A DNA stretch of 64,000 bases from Taklimakanibacter sp050251035. Lineage in GTDB: Bacteria; Pseudomonadota; Alphaproteobacteria; Rhizobiales; Aestuariivirgaceae. The stretch spans positions 37,061 through 101,060 of the forward strand of contig JBFWNN010000013.1 of NCBI GenBank assembly GCA_050251035.1, given 5' to 3'. How positions within the stretch are numbered: position 1 is the first letter of the stretch; each line of letters begins with the position of its first letter. The notes beneath the pieces were generated by a model, which saw only the letters and a list, made by a program, of their open reading frames with translations, was not told the DNA's origin and did no database searches. This document shows positions 16,916 to 26,570 of this stretch, piece by piece. The position numbers were made by a program, and so were the translations under genes.

Positions 16916-19087
16916 TCACAGGAAGCTGTAGGGATCGACGTCTATGGCGAGCCGGAGCGAGCCGGCCGACTTCACCCCGGTGAGCCAGGCGCGCAGGAAG
17001 GCCTGGACATTGATGCCGCGGCGCGCCTTGACGAGATAGCGCCAGCGATAGAGGCCGCGCACCAGATGCAAGGGCGCCGGCGCCGGGCCCAGTACGTGCA
17101 CGCCTTCACCATAGGGCGCCAGCGGCTGCAGCGACCGCGCGAAACGCTCGGTCTCGTGTCCGTCGCGGCCCGATATCACGAGGGCGGCGAGCTGGCCGTA
17201 GGGCGGAAGCTCGGCCCCCTCGCGCAGACGCTTCTCCTCGGCGAGGAAGCCGTCGCGATCGCCACGCGCCAGCGCCTGCATCAGGGGATGCTCCGGCCGA
17301 TAGGTCTGGATCAGCGCGCGGCCTGGCTTCTCACCGCGTCCGGCGCGTCCCGCCACTTGCGCCATTTGCGCCCAGCTGCGCTCACCGGCGCGCGGATCGC
17401 CCGAATCGAGCGCCAGGTCCGCATCAACGACACCCACCAAGGTGAGATGCGGGAAATGATGGCCCTTGGCGACGAGCTGCGTGCCGATGACGAGATTGTG
17501 CGTGCCTTCCGCCACCTCGCGCAGCGCATCCTTGAGCAAGGTGCCGCGCGCCAGATCGCTCGACAGGATGGTGAGGCGGGCGTCGGGAAAGCGCTGCGCC
17601 GCTTCCTCGGCCAGGCGCTCGACGCCCGGTCCGCAGGGCACGAGCTTGCCGGGCGTTGCGCATTTGGGGCATTCGGGCGGGATCGCCTGGGTGTGGCCGC
17701 AATGATGACACATCAGCTGCTTGCGGAACCGGTGCTCGACCAATGACGCCGCGCAGTTCGGACAATCGATGCGATGGCCGCAGGCGCGGCATAGGGTCAA
17801 GGGCGCATAGCCGCGACGGTTGAGGAAGAGCAGCGCCTGGTCGCCGCCCTTCAGCGTGTCCTCGACCGCTTGCGCCAGGGGCTCCGACAGCCATGAGCCG
17901 GAGGCCGGCGCCGCCTGGCGCATGTCGATGATATAGCTGGGCGGCAGCTCCGCTTGCGCATGGCGGACATGGAGGCGCACATGGCCATAGCGCCCGCGCT
18001 CGGCATTGACCAGGCTTTCGAGCGACGGCGTCGCCGAGGACAGCACGACGGGAAACCTGCCGAGCGCGCCGTAGACGATGGCCATGTCGCGCGCATGATA
18101 GGGAACGCCGTCCTCCTGCTTATAGGCGCCCTCATGCTCCTCATCGACGACGATGAGGCCGAGACGCGCCCAGGGCAGGAACAGGGCCGAGCGCGCGCCG
18201 ACGACGATCTGCGCGGTTCCCTCCGCCACCGCGCGCCACGCCCGCTCGCGCTCGCGCGGCCGCATGCCCGAATGCCATTGCGCCGGCTCCGCGCCGAAGC
18301 GGCGCTCGACGCGCTGGATGAACTGCTGGGTGAGCGCGATCTCGGGCAGAAGCAGCAGCACCTGGCGGCGCGCGGCGAACGCCGCCGCCATCGCCTCGAA
18401 ATAGACTTCCGTCTTGCCGGAGCCGGTCACGCCGTCGAGCAGCATCACCTTGTGGCTGCGCTGCGCCACCACGGCGCGCAGCTCCTGCGCCGCCTCTTCC
18501 TGGGCGCGCGACAGAGCGAGCTTGCCGGCGCCGGGATCGGGCAACGCGAAAGCGCGGTGCGGCGGCAAGGCGACAGCTTCGAGCGCTCCCGTCTTCGCCA
18601 GGGCCTTGACCACCGACGGGCCGACGCCGGCAAGCTCGGCGAGCTCGGAGGCTTTCAGCGCCGGGCCCTCGCGCGCGATGTCGAGGACCCGCGCGCGCTG
18701 CGCGGTCAGCTTGGCCGGCCGCTCTCGTCCGATGCGATAGGCGATCTCGGTTCGCGCCTCGCCGAAGGCGCCGGGCGCCCTGAGGCAGGATCTGAGCACA
18801 TTGCCCATTGGCTCGAGATAGTAGTTGGCCACCCAGTCGATGAAAGCGCGATGCGTGTCGGCGAGCGGCGGCATGTCGAATTTCTGCGCGATCTCGCGCA
18901 AGGTCTTGCCGCCGCCGTCGCCCGCGCCCAGGCGCCAGACGCAGCCGAGATAGGATCTGGGCCCGAGCGGCACTTCGACATAGTCGCCGGGCGCCACGAC
19001 GAGACCTTGCGGCACCGCATAGGTATAAGCTCCGGCGAGCGCCAGCGGCAGCAGGACTTCGGCTGTGGCCTGGGAATCGGAAGACAT
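16916..19087 (-). CDS. priA: Primosomal replication protein N' (PriA helicase)
   Basis: The product from ATG 19087 is about 723 residues. It has the 3'-DNA-binding N-terminal domain, Walker A DGVTGSGKTEVYF, the DEEH box in LIVVDEEHEGAYKQ and helicase motifs SSATPS and AQVAGRAGRG. An eight-cysteine zinc region (CRACGHRIDCPNC ... CHHCGHTQ ... CPKC) separates the helicase lobes. PriA reloads the replisome at stalled forks. The start MSSDSQ was preferred over a GTG-type upstream start at 19114. It is divergent from pabB, with a 79-nt shared promoter region. Confidence 0.95.
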   Translation of the reverse strand: MSSDSQATAEVLLPLALAGAYTYAVPQGLVVAPGDYVEVPLGPRSYLGCVWRLGAGDGGGKTLREIAQKFDMPPLADTHRAFIDWVANYYLEPMGNVLRSCLRAPGAFGEARTEIAYRIGRERPAKLTAQRARVLDIAREGPALKASELAELAGVGPSVVKALAKTGALEAVALPPHRAFALPDPGAGKLALSRAQEEAAQELRAVVAQRSHKVMLLDGVTGSGKTEVYFEAMAAAFAARRQVLLLLPEIALTQQFIQRVERRFGAEPAQWHSGMRPRERERAWRAVAEGTAQIVVGARSALFLPWARLGLIVVDEEHEGAYKQEDGVPYHARDMAIVYGALGRFPVVLSSATPSLESLVNAERGRYGHVRLHVRHAQAELPPSYIIDMRQAAPASGSWLSEPLAQAVEDTLKGGDQALLFLNRRGYAPLTLCRACGHRIDCPNCAASLVEHRFRKQLMCHHCGHTQAIPPECPKCATPGKLVPCGPGVERLAEEAAQRFPDARLTILSSDLARGTLLKDALREVAEGTHNLVIGTQLVAKGHHFPHLTLVGVVDADLALDSGDPRAGERSWAQMAQVAGRAGRGEKPGRALIQTYRPEHPLMQALARGDRDGFLAEEKRLREGAELPPYGQLAALVISGRDGHETERFARSLQPLAPYGEGVHVLGPAPAPLHLVRGLYRWRYLVKARRGINVQAFLRAWLTGVKSAGSLRLAIDVDPYSFL

Positions 19088-19166
19088 TGAATGAAGCCTT
19101 GCGCCAAGTGGCACCGAGGGACAAGCCCATGGCGAAAACGTCGCGTAACGCCTATATCAACCGCCC

Positions 19167-20555
19167 ATGAAACATGTCGTGCCCGCCATCGACCAGCCGC
19201 TCTGGCGCGAGATCGCCTATGGCGATCCGGTCCTGCTGCTGCGCCGTTTCGCTGAGCGTCGGGACCTGACCTTTCTCGACAGCGCGCTCCGGCAGGGCGA
19301 GCTCGGCCGCTATTCCTATCTGGCGGCCGATCCCTTCGAGACCTTTGCCCTAACGGAAGGCGAAAGCGGCGCGGCGGCCCTCGCCCGGCTCGACCGCCGC
19401 CTCAAGCGCTGGCAGCTCGGTCGTGTCTCCGGCCTGCCGCCCTTCCAGGGCGGCTTCGCCGGCTATTTCGCCTATGAATTCGCCCGTCTGCTCGAACCCA
19501 ATGTCATGGCGAAGACGCCGGCGCCCGACATCCCGCCTGTCACCCTGCACGCCTATGACACGATCGTCGCCTTCGATCATCAGACGCGGCAATGCTGGAT
19601 CATCGCGACCGGCTTTCCCGAGACCGACCCCCAGGCGCGCATCGCCCGCGCCGAGGAGCGTCTCGCCGAATTCGAAACCCTGTGCCTGGCGCCTGTCCCG
19701 GAGCTTGCGGGCGATCATGTCATCGCCGGCTGGCAGTCCAATTTCACCCGCGAGCATTATGAGGCGGCGGTTCAGCGGACCATCGACTATGTGCTCGCCG
19801 GCGATATCTTCCAGGCCAACATCTCGCAGCGTTTCACCGCCACGATCCCGCTGGGCTTCGATCCGCTTCGCCACTATCTCGCTTTGCGCGCCAGCAATCC
19901 GGCGACCTTCGGCGCCTTTCTCGATTATGGCGCGGTCAAGATCGCCTCGAGCTCGCCCGAGCGCCTGATCAGCTTCGACGGCGTCACCGCCGAAGCCCGG
20001 CCGATCAAAGGCACCCGGCGGCGCGATCCCGATGCCAGTATCGATGCCGAACTCAAGGCCGAGCTGCTCGCCAGCCGCAAGGACCGCGCCGAGAATGTGA
20101 TGATCGTCGACCTGTTGCGCAACGATCTCTCGCGCGTCTCAGAGCCGGGCTCGGTGCAGGTGCCGGTGCTCTGCGGCCTCGAATCCTACGCCTCCGTCCA
20201 CCATCTGACCTCCGTGGTCACCGGCCGGCTGGCCCGTGGCAGAAGCCGCGGCGATCTCATCGCCGCCTGCTTCCCCGGCGGCTCGATCACCGGCGCACCC
20301 AAGATCCGTGCCGAGGAGATCATCGCCGAGATCGAGCAGGCGCCGCGCAACATCTATTGCGGCGCCATCGGCTTCCTGAGCTTCACCGGCCATATGGACC
20401 TCAACATCGCCATCCGCACCGTCCTCTTCCATGATGGCCGCGCTTCGTTCCAGGGCGGCGGCGGCATCACCGCCAAGTCGCGACCCTCCGATGAATATGA
20501 GGAAACCCTGGCGAAGGTGAACCGCATCGTCCAGAGCTTCGCGGGGCCGGCATGA
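19167..20555 (+). CDS. pabB: Aminodeoxychorismate synthase component I
   Basis: The 462-residue protein is of the chorismate-utilising family. It contains ARPIKGTRRR; the PIKGT lysine is typical of PabB, where anthranilate synthase has PIAGT. Other family motifs are GDIFQANISQR, DLLRNDLSRV, GGSITGAPKIRA and FQGGGGITAKSRP. It converts chorismate plus ammonia to 4-amino-4-deoxychorismate in folate synthesis, with PabA supplying ammonia. Its stop overlaps pabA by 4 nt. No fused lyase or amidotransferase domain is present. Confidence 0.94.
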   Translation: MKHVVPAIDQPLWREIAYGDPVLLLRRFAERRDLTFLDSALRQGELGRYSYLAADPFETFALTEGESGAAALARLDRRLKRWQLGRVSGLPPFQGGFAGYFAYEFARLLEPNVMAKTPAPDIPPVTLHAYDTIVAFDHQTRQCWIIATGFPETDPQARIARAEERLAEFETLCLAPVPELAGDHVIAGWQSNFTREHYEAAVQRTIDYVLAGDIFQANISQRFTATIPLGFDPLRHYLALRASNPATFGAFLDYGAVKIASSSPERLISFDGVTAEARPIKGTRRRDPDASIDAELKAELLASRKDRAENVMIVDLLRNDLSRVSEPGSVQVPVLCGLESYASVHHLTSVVTGRLARGRSRGDLIAACFPGGSITGAPKIRAEEIIAEIEQAPRNIYCGAIGFLSFTGHMDLNIAIRTVLFHDGRASFQGGGGITAKSRPSDEYEETLAKVNRIVQSFAGPA

Positions 20556-21115
20556 TCCTGGTCATCGATAATTACGATTCCTTCGTCCACAATGTGACGC
20601 GCTATCTGCGCGAGCTCGGCGCCGAAGCCGAAGTCAAGCGCAATGACGCGCTCTCCACCGGCGCCATCGCGGATGACGTGAAGGGCATCGTGATCTCGCC
20701 CGGGCCCTGCACGCCGCAGGAAGCCGGCATCTCGCTCGATGTCGTGCGCAAGCTGTCGGGCACCGTTCCGATCCTCGGCATCTGTCTCGGCCATCAATGC
20801 ATCGGCGAGGCCTTTGGCGGCAAGGTCACTCGCGCGAAGCGGCCGATGCATGGCGAAGCCTCGGCCATTCGCCACAACGGCGCGGGCGTGCTCGCCGGCC
20901 TTCCCGACGGCTTCAATGCCGGACGCTATCACTCGCTCATCGTCGAGCTCGACGGCGACGAGCCCTTGACGGTGACGGCGCGCTCCGAGGACGGCGAGAT
21001 CATGGGCGTCGAGCACAGGACCCATCCGACCTTCGGCGTGCAGTTCCATCCCGAATCGGTGCTCACCGAGCATGGCTATGACATCCTGCGCAATTTCCTG
21101 AAGAGGACACGGTGA
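20552..21115 (+). CDS. pabA: Aminodeoxychorismate synthase glutaminase component
   Basis: The 187-residue class I glutamine amidotransferase has the catalytic cysteine in LGICLGHQCIGEAFGG and the His-Glu pair in FGVQFHPESVLTEHG. It releases ammonia from glutamine for PabB and, in some bacteria, is also shared with anthranilate synthase. Position between pabB and pabC with 4-nt overlaps on both sides favours a dedicated folate role. Confidence 0.94.
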   Translation: MILVIDNYDSFVHNVTRYLRELGAEAEVKRNDALSTGAIADDVKGIVISPGPCTPQEAGISLDVVRKLSGTVPILGICLGHQCIGEAFGGKVTRAKRPMHGEASAIRHNGAGVLAGLPDGFNAGRYHSLIVELDGDEPLTVTARSEDGEIMGVEHRTHPTFGVQFHPESVLTEHGYDILRNFLKRTR

Positions 21116-21812
21116 GCGCCACGGTGTGGTTCAACGGCGCGCTCGTCGAAGGGACGCTCGCCATCGATCCCTCGGACCGCGGGCTCCTGCTGGGCGACGG
21201 GATTTTCGAGACGATCGCCGTCTTCAACCGCGTCGCAATCTGGCTCGACGACCATCTCGACCGGCTGATGGCCGCGGCGATGGCGCTCGGCCTGCCGGCC
21301 GACCGTCGCGTCATCGGCAAGGCCGTGGCGGAGGTCGTGAAAGCGGCTCCCGCCGCGCACGGCGTCCTGCGCATCACGCTGACGCGCGGGCCCGGACTTC
21401 GCGGCCTTGCCGCGGACGCGATCCGCCCGAGCCTTCTCGTTACGCTGGTCCCCTGGACGGGCAAGATGCTGTTCGCGCCGGCGATGCTGTCGACCTCGTC
21501 CATCCGGCGCAACGAGACGTCGCCCGCCGCCCGCCTCAAGACACTCGCCTATGTCGACAACATCATCGCGGCGCGCGAGGCCGCATCCATCCAGTGCGAC
21601 GACGCGCTCTTCCTCAACCGCCAGGGCCTTGTCGCCTCGACCACCATCGCCAATGTCTTCGTCCTGCGCGACGGCTGCATCGCGACGCCGCGCACGAGCG
21701 ACGGCGTGCTCGCCGGCATCGCGCGCAAGAAGCTCTTGGGGCTTGCGCAGGCCGAGGAACGACCGGTGACGCCGGCGGAACTGCTCGACGCCGAGGCGGT
21801 TTTCCTCACCAA
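21112..21812 (+). CDS. pabC: Aminodeoxychorismate lyase (class IV aminotransferase), truncated by assembly gap
   Basis: A GTG start at 21112 overlaps the pabA stop. About 233 residues are readable before the N run. Class IV PLP-enzyme features are DRGLLLGDGIFETIAVF, the PLP lysine in ARLKTLAYVDNIIAARE (about K143), and STTIANVFVLRDG. PabC removes pyruvate from aminodeoxychorismate to yield p-aminobenzoate. The last 40 or so residues expected for this family are missing because of the gap at 21813-21912. Branched-chain or D-amino acid aminotransferase relatives look similar, but the operon supports PabC. Confidence 0.88.
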
Positions 21813-21912
21813 NNNNNNNNNNNNNNNNNNNNNNNNNNNNNNNNNNNNNNNNNNNNNNNNNNNNNNNNNNNNNNNNNNNNNNNNNNNNNNNNNNNNNNNN
21901 NNNNNNNNNNNN
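21813..21912. other. Assembly gap (100 N)
   Basis: Exactly 100 unresolved bases, the usual placeholder for a scaffold gap of unknown size. The gap removes the end of pabC and probably the promoter region of the following fsa gene. Additional genes could be hidden here. Confidence 1.
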
Positions 21913-21973
21913 AAGTCTTCAACTTTGGCGGGATTTGCTCTACGTTCCCCCGACCAAACTCAAGGATGATGTC

Positions 21974-22624
21974 ATGAAATTCTTCGTCGATACCGCCGAA
22001 ATCAAAGAGATCAAGGAACTCGCCGCCACCGGCCTGCTCGATGGCGTGACCACCAATCCCTCGCTCGTGGCCAAATCCGGCCGCGATTTCAAGGAGGTGA
22101 TCGCCGAGATCTGCAGCGCGGTGGAAGGTCCGGTATCGGCCGAGGTGACGGCGCTCGATGCCGATGCCATGATCGAAGAGGGCAAGAAGCTGGCCAAGAT
22201 CGCCAAGAATGTCGCGGTCAAGGTGCCGCTGACGCTGGACGGGCTCAAGGCCTGCCGCACACTGAGCCAGGCCGGCACCATGGTGAATGTGACGCTGTGC
22301 TTCAGCGCCAATCAGGCCCTGCTCGCCGCCAAATCCGGTGCGACCTTCATCTCGCCCTTCATCGGCCGTCTCGACGACATCAATATCGACGGCATGGAGC
22401 TCATCCGCGAGATCCGCCAGATCTATGACAATTACGACTTCACCACCGAGATCCTGGCCGCCTCGATCCGCACCGCCAATCACGTGAAGGAGGCGGCCCT
22501 CATCGGCGCCGACGTGGCGACGGTGCCGCCCGCGGTCCTGAAGGGTCTGATCAAGCACCCCCTCACCGACAAAGGTATCGAGTCCTTCCTCGCCGACTGG
22601 AAGAAGACCGGCCAGTCGATCTGA
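21974..22624 (+). CDS. fsa: Fructose-6-phosphate aldolase / transaldolase-like protein
   Basis: The 216-residue protein matches the short transaldolase (TalC/FSA) family. It begins MKFFVDTAEIKEIKELAATG and carries GVTTNPSLVAK, the Schiff-base lysine in NVAVKVPLT (about K86), FSANQALLAAKSGATFISPFIGRLDD and TTEILAASIR. Such enzymes either transfer dihydroxyacetone units in the pentose phosphate pathway or split fructose 6-phosphate. ATG 21974 follows AAGGATGAT. An in-frame start at 21935 gives an extra 13 residues without family similarity. Confidence 0.92.
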   Translation: MKFFVDTAEIKEIKELAATGLLDGVTTNPSLVAKSGRDFKEVIAEICSAVEGPVSAEVTALDADAMIEEGKKLAKIAKNVAVKVPLTLDGLKACRTLSQAGTMVNVTLCFSANQALLAAKSGATFISPFIGRLDDINIDGMELIREIRQIYDNYDFTTEILAASIRTANHVKEAALIGADVATVPPAVLKGLIKHPLTDKGIESFLADWKKTGQSI

Positions 22625-22699
22625 AGACATGATCCGCATCGCGTCGGGTGGGGTCGAGTAGTATCGGTCTCGTAACCATTTGGACGCTACTCTCGGGCC

Positions 22700-23647
22700 A
22701 TGGCCGAAACGCCCGATCTCGCGCTCTTCCATGCCGCGCCCGACGCCGCCAGGACGGTCGCGGCGTGGCTCGCTTATTTCAAGACCGAGCGCCGCTCGTC
22801 GGATCACACGCTCGCCGCCTATGGCCGCGACATCGGTCAGTTCATGGCCTTCCTCACCGATCATCTGGGCGATGCGCCGACGCTGGCCGATCTCGAGGGC
22901 CTCACCCCGTCCGATTTCCGCGCCTTCCTGGCGCGCCGGCGCAACCAGGGCAGCGGCAGCCGCACGCTGGCCCGCCAGCTGTCCGCCATCCGCGGCTACT
23001 TCCGCTTCCTCGAGCGGCGCAAGATCCTGCGCAACGCCGCCTTGAGCGTGCTGCGCGCGCCCAAGATCCCGCATGCCGTGCCGAAGCCGGTGACGCCCGA
23101 AGTGGCGCTGGACCTGATCACGGCGGACACGCTCAGCGGCGAGGCGACGCCGGCCTGGGTCACGGCCCGCGACGCCGCCGTGCTGACCTTGCTCTATGGC
23201 TGCGGCCTGCGCATCTCCGAGGCACTGGGGCTTACGCCGCAGGCGGTGCGAAACGATCCCCTGACCATCATCGGCAAGGGCGGCAAGGCGCGCATCGTGC
23301 CGGTCCTGCCGGTGGCGCGCCAGTCGATCGAACGCTATCTCGATCTCTGCCCGCTGGCGCTCGACCCGCGCGCGCCGATGTTCCGCGGCGTGAAGGGCGG
23401 CCCGCTCAATGCTCGCAACATCCAGCTGCTGATCGCCAGGCTGCGCGGCGCGCTCGGCCTGCCGGAAAGCGCCACGCCTCACGCCCTGCGCCATTCCTTC
23501 GCCAGCCACCTTCTGGCCGGCGGCGCCGACCTGCGCACCATCCAGGAGCTCCTCGGCCATTCGTCGCTCTCGACCACGCAGATCTATACCGAGACCGACA
23601 CATCGCATCTCCTCGCGCAGTATGCCAAGGCGCATCCGCGGGCCTGA
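22700..23647 (+). CDS. xerC: Tyrosine recombinase XerC
   Basis: The 315-residue recombinase has an N-terminal SAM-like core-binding domain (residues 15-115) and a catalytic domain with the full set R171 (GCGLRISEAL), K196, H261-R264 (HALRHSF), H287 (LLGHSS) and Y296 (TQIYTE). Its length and motifs fit chromosomal XerC, which with XerD resolves chromosome dimers at dif. It is not next to an att site, phage genes or transposon genes, and its composition is that of the neighbours, so a mobile-element integrase is unlikely. Confidence 0.92.
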   Translation: MAETPDLALFHAAPDAARTVAAWLAYFKTERRSSDHTLAAYGRDIGQFMAFLTDHLGDAPTLADLEGLTPSDFRAFLARRRNQGSGSRTLARQLSAIRGYFRFLERRKILRNAALSVLRAPKIPHAVPKPVTPEVALDLITADTLSGEATPAWVTARDAAVLTLLYGCGLRISEALGLTPQAVRNDPLTIIGKGGKARIVPVLPVARQSIERYLDLCPLALDPRAPMFRGVKGGPLNARNIQLLIARLRGALGLPESATPHALRHSFASHLLAGGADLRTIQELLGHSSLSTTQIYTETDTSHLLAQYAKAHPRA

Positions 23648-23743
23648 GGCTTCGCGCTCCCCGGGGCGACCAAGGTCTTGTGGACCTCTCTCCTGAGCCG
23701 GGCTACGACGTGACGTCCTGAATTCCAATTTGTCCCTCCGCAA

Positions 23744-25075
23744 ATGCCCGTCACACCCGATCCCGTCTATTCCGATACCGAATTGCCGCAGCGAACGGCC
23801 GTCGCCGTCATTGGCGGCGGCATCATCGGCGCGGCCACCGCGCTCGAGCTCGCCGAGCGCGGCGTCGATGTGACGCTGATCGAGAAAGGCGTCATTGCCG
23901 GCGAGCAGTCGAGCCGCAATTGGGGCTGGTGCCGGCAGATGGGCCGCGACATCCGCGAGATCCCGCTGATCCTGGTTGCGCTCGAGGGCTGGCGCGGCAT
24001 GAACGAGCGCATCGGCGCCGAGACCGGCTTCCGCCAATGCGGCATCATCTATCTGTGCGAGACCGATGCCGAACTGGCAGCGCGCGAGAAATGGTACGAG
24101 CACAATGCCAGGCCTTTCAATCTCGCGACCCGCATCGTCTCGGGCGCGGAAGCGGCCGAGCTCCAGCCGGGCGCGAGCCGGCAGTGGAAGGGAGCGCTGT
24201 TCACCTCGGCCGATGGGCGCGCCGAGCCCTTCATTGCCGCACCCGCAATCGCCCAGGGCGCGCGCCGGAAAGGCGCGAAGATCCTGACCCATTGCGCCGT
24301 GCGCGGGCTCGAGACCTCGGGCGGCAGGATCTCCGCCGTCGTGACCGAGAAGGGCCGCATCGCCTGCGACACGGTGGTGCTCGCGGGCGGCGCCTGGTCG
24401 CGCCGCTTCCTCGGCAATCTCGGCATCCCCTTCCCGCAATTATCGGTCGTCAATTCGGTGATGCGCACCAGGCCCATCGACACGCCGCTCGAGCGCTCCT
24501 GCTCGGCCGGGAAATTCTCCCTCCGCAAGCGCCGCGACGGCGGCTACACCGTCGCCCACCGGCATCTGTCGGTGGCCGACGTCGTGCCGGACTCCTTCCG
24601 CCTGTTCCGCGAATTCCTCCCCGCCCTCAAGGTCGACTGGAACGGCCTGCGCCTCAGGCTGGGCCGGCGTTTCCTCGACGAAGCGCGGCTCAAGCGCCAT
24701 TGGGCGCTCGACGAGACATCACCTTTTGAAGAGGTGCGTATCCTCGATCCCGAGCCCGTGACCGCGATCCTCGACGAAGCGGCGGCGAGCCTCAAGGACT
24801 ATTATCCGGTGTTTCGCGGCATGGAGATCGCGCAGAAATGGGCCGGCGTCATCGACGCGACACCTGATGCCGTGCCGGTGATGTCGCCGATCGCCAGGCT
24901 GCCGGGACTGTTCCTGGCCTCGGGCTTCTCGGGCCACGGCTTCGGGCTCGGCCCCGGCGCCGGCAAGCTGATGGCCGATCTCGTCACCGGCGCGACGCCG
25001 TGCGTCGATCCCGAGCCGTTCCGTTATTCGCGCTATTTCGACGGCACCAACCCGCAGCCGACCACGGGGTTGTGA
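23744..25075 (+). CDS. DadA-like FAD-dependent amino acid/amine oxidoreductase (DAO family)
   Basis: The 443-residue protein opens with the dinucleotide fold VAVIGGGIIGAATALELAERG (about residues 20-40), has SSRNWGWCRQMGRD after it and ends with the FAD-binding LFLASGFSGHGFGLGPGAGKLMADL. This is the DAO fold of D-amino acid dehydrogenase and sarcosine or glycine oxidases. Its substrate cannot be fixed. It stands alone between xerC and lpd on the plus strand, with no partner subunit beside it, and converges on lpd. Confidence 0.85.
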   Translation: MPVTPDPVYSDTELPQRTAVAVIGGGIIGAATALELAERGVDVTLIEKGVIAGEQSSRNWGWCRQMGRDIREIPLILVALEGWRGMNERIGAETGFRQCGIIYLCETDAELAAREKWYEHNARPFNLATRIVSGAEAAELQPGASRQWKGALFTSADGRAEPFIAAPAIAQGARRKGAKILTHCAVRGLETSGGRISAVVTEKGRIACDTVVLAGGAWSRRFLGNLGIPFPQLSVVNSVMRTRPIDTPLERSCSAGKFSLRKRRDGGYTVAHRHLSVADVVPDSFRLFREFLPALKVDWNGLRLRLGRRFLDEARLKRHWALDETSPFEEVRILDPEPVTAILDEAAASLKDYYPVFRGMEIAQKWAGVIDATPDAVPVMSPIARLPGLFLASGFSGHGFGLGPGAGKLMADLVTGATPCVDPEPFRYSRYFDGTNPQPTTGL

Positions 25076-25103
25076 CGGCGACACGCATACAGCAATTTAC
25101 CAT

Positions 25104-25127
25104 CACCCGGCGAAGAAAGCCGGGGTG
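25104..25127. terminator. Hairpin between convergent FAD oxidoreductase and lpd genes
   Basis: CACCCGGC (25104-25111) pairs with GCCGGGGTG (25119-25127), with one unpaired G, around a GAAGAAA loop. It sits in the 79-nt convergent gap and could end transcripts from both sides. The sequence is a degenerate relative of the CCGGCGAAAGCCGG repeat near 2.3 kb. No U-tract. Confidence 0.5.
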
Positions 25128-25154
25128 TGGATTCACGTTTGTGCGCGACGCTTC

Positions 25155-26546
25155 TTACGAATGGATCGCTCTGCCCGCCACTGCGAGGGCGGCTTCCTTC
25201 ACCGCTTCGGCGAGTGTCGGATGCGCATGGCAGGTGCGCGCCAGGTCTTCCGCCGAGCCGCCAAACTCCATCAGCACCGCCACCTCATGGATGAGCTCAC
25301 CCGCCTGCGGTCCCACGATATGGGCGCCGAGCACGCGGTCGGTCTTGGCGTCGGCGAGGATCTTCACGAAGCCGTCGGTCGTCTGGTTGGCCTTGGCGCG
25401 GCCATTGGCGAGGAACAGGAACTTGCCGACCTTGTAATCATGGCCCTCGGCCTTGAGCTCCTCCTCGGTCTTGCCGACCGCGGCGATCTCGGGCGAGGTA
25501 TAGACGACGCTCGGTATGACGTCGTAATTCACATGGCCCGCCTGGCCGGCGAGCAGCTCGGCCAAAGCGACGCCTTCGTCCTCGCCTTTGTGCGCCAGCA
25601 TGGGCCCGCGGATGACATCGCCGATCGCATAGATGCCCGGCACATTCGTCTCGAAATGCGCGCCCACCTCGACGCGGCCCTTGGCATCGCGCTTGACGCC
25701 CGCCTCATCGAGGCCGAGGCCATTGGTGTAGGGCACGCGGCCGATGGCGAGCAGCACCGTGTCCGCCTCGATCGTCTCCGCCGCCCCGCCCGCCGCCGGC
25801 TCGACCGTGAGCTTCACTTTGTCCTTGGCCTTTTCCGCGCCCGTCACCTTGCTCGCGAGCTTGATGGCAAAACCCTGCTTGCTCAGGAAGCGCTGGAAGG
25901 TCTTGGCCGTTTCGAGGTCCATGCCGGGCAGGATGCGGTCGAGATATTCGATCACCGTGACCTTGGCGCCGAGCCTGGCCCACACCGAGCCGAGCTCGAG
26001 GCCGATCACGCCGGCGCCGATCACCACCAGCGTTTCCGGCACTTTCTCCAGGGTGAGCGCGCCGGTCGAAGAGACGATCAGTTTCTCGTCGATCTCGACG
26101 CCCTTGAGGCCGGCCACGTCGGAGCCCGTCGCGATAACGATATTCTTGGTCTCGACGATGTCCTTGCCGTCGACCTGGACCTTGCCCGGCCCCACGATCT
26201 TCGCCGTGCCGCGGATGGGTGTGATCTTGTTCTTCTTGAACAGGAAGTCGATGCCCTTGGTATTGCCGTCGATCGCCTCCTGCTTGAATTTCAGCATTTG
26301 TGCGACGTCGATCGAGGGCGACACCCCGATGCCCATCTTGGCGAAGGAATGCTTGGCCTCGGCGAAGAGCTCGGACGCATGCAGGAGCGCCTTGGATGGA
26401 ATGCAGCCGATATTGAGGCAGGTGCCGCCATGGGTGGCGCGCTTCTCGATCACCGCCACCTTCATGCCGAGCTGGGCGGCCCGGATGGCGCAGACATAGC
26501 CGGCGGGGCCAGTGCCGATGATGGTGATGTCGTAGGTGTCGGCCAT
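25155..26546 (-). CDS. lpd: Dihydrolipoyl dehydrogenase (E3)
   Basis: The 463-residue flavoprotein has FAD-binding IIGTGPAGYVCAIRAAQLG, the redox disulfide GGTCLNIGCIPSK (C43 and C48), NAD-binding VIGAGVIGLELGSVW and the C-terminal catalytic H-E pair in CHAHPTLAEAVKEAALA. It reoxidises dihydrolipoamide of the 2-oxoglutarate dehydrogenase complex. It is the distal gene of the mdh-sucCDAB-lpd cluster, separated from sucB by a 173-nt spacer that holds a dispersed repeat. Confidence 0.95.
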   Translation of the reverse strand: MADTYDITIIGTGPAGYVCAIRAAQLGMKVAVIEKRATHGGTCLNIGCIPSKALLHASELFAEAKHSFAKMGIGVSPSIDVAQMLKFKQEAIDGNTKGIDFLFKKNKITPIRGTAKIVGPGKVQVDGKDIVETKNIVIATGSDVAGLKGVEIDEKLIVSSTGALTLEKVPETLVVIGAGVIGLELGSVWARLGAKVTVIEYLDRILPGMDLETAKTFQRFLSKQGFAIKLASKVTGAEKAKDKVKLTVEPAAGGAAETIEADTVLLAIGRVPYTNGLGLDEAGVKRDAKGRVEVGAHFETNVPGIYAIGDVIRGPMLAHKGEDEGVALAELLAGQAGHVNYDVIPSVVYTSPEIAAVGKTEEELKAEGHDYKVGKFLFLANGRAKANQTTDGFVKILADAKTDRVLGAHIVGPQAGELIHEVAVLMEFGGSAEDLARTCHAHPTLAEAVKEAALAVAGRAIHS

Positions 26547-26570
26547 TTTAGAATGCCTTTCTACAAGCGC

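Noticed and set aside
22700..23647. Tyrosine recombinase as a sign of an integrated mobile element
   Set aside because: Length and motifs are those of chromosomal XerC; no att repeats, tRNA gene, phage genes or compositional break nearby.
23671..23690. AGGTC / GACCT hairpin after xerC as terminator
   Set aside because: Only five paired bases and no T-run; too weak to call.
21806..24439. 877-residue minus-strand open frame
   Set aside because: Runs antisense through fsa, xerC and the FAD oxidoreductase and through the N gap; composition is that of a shadow frame.
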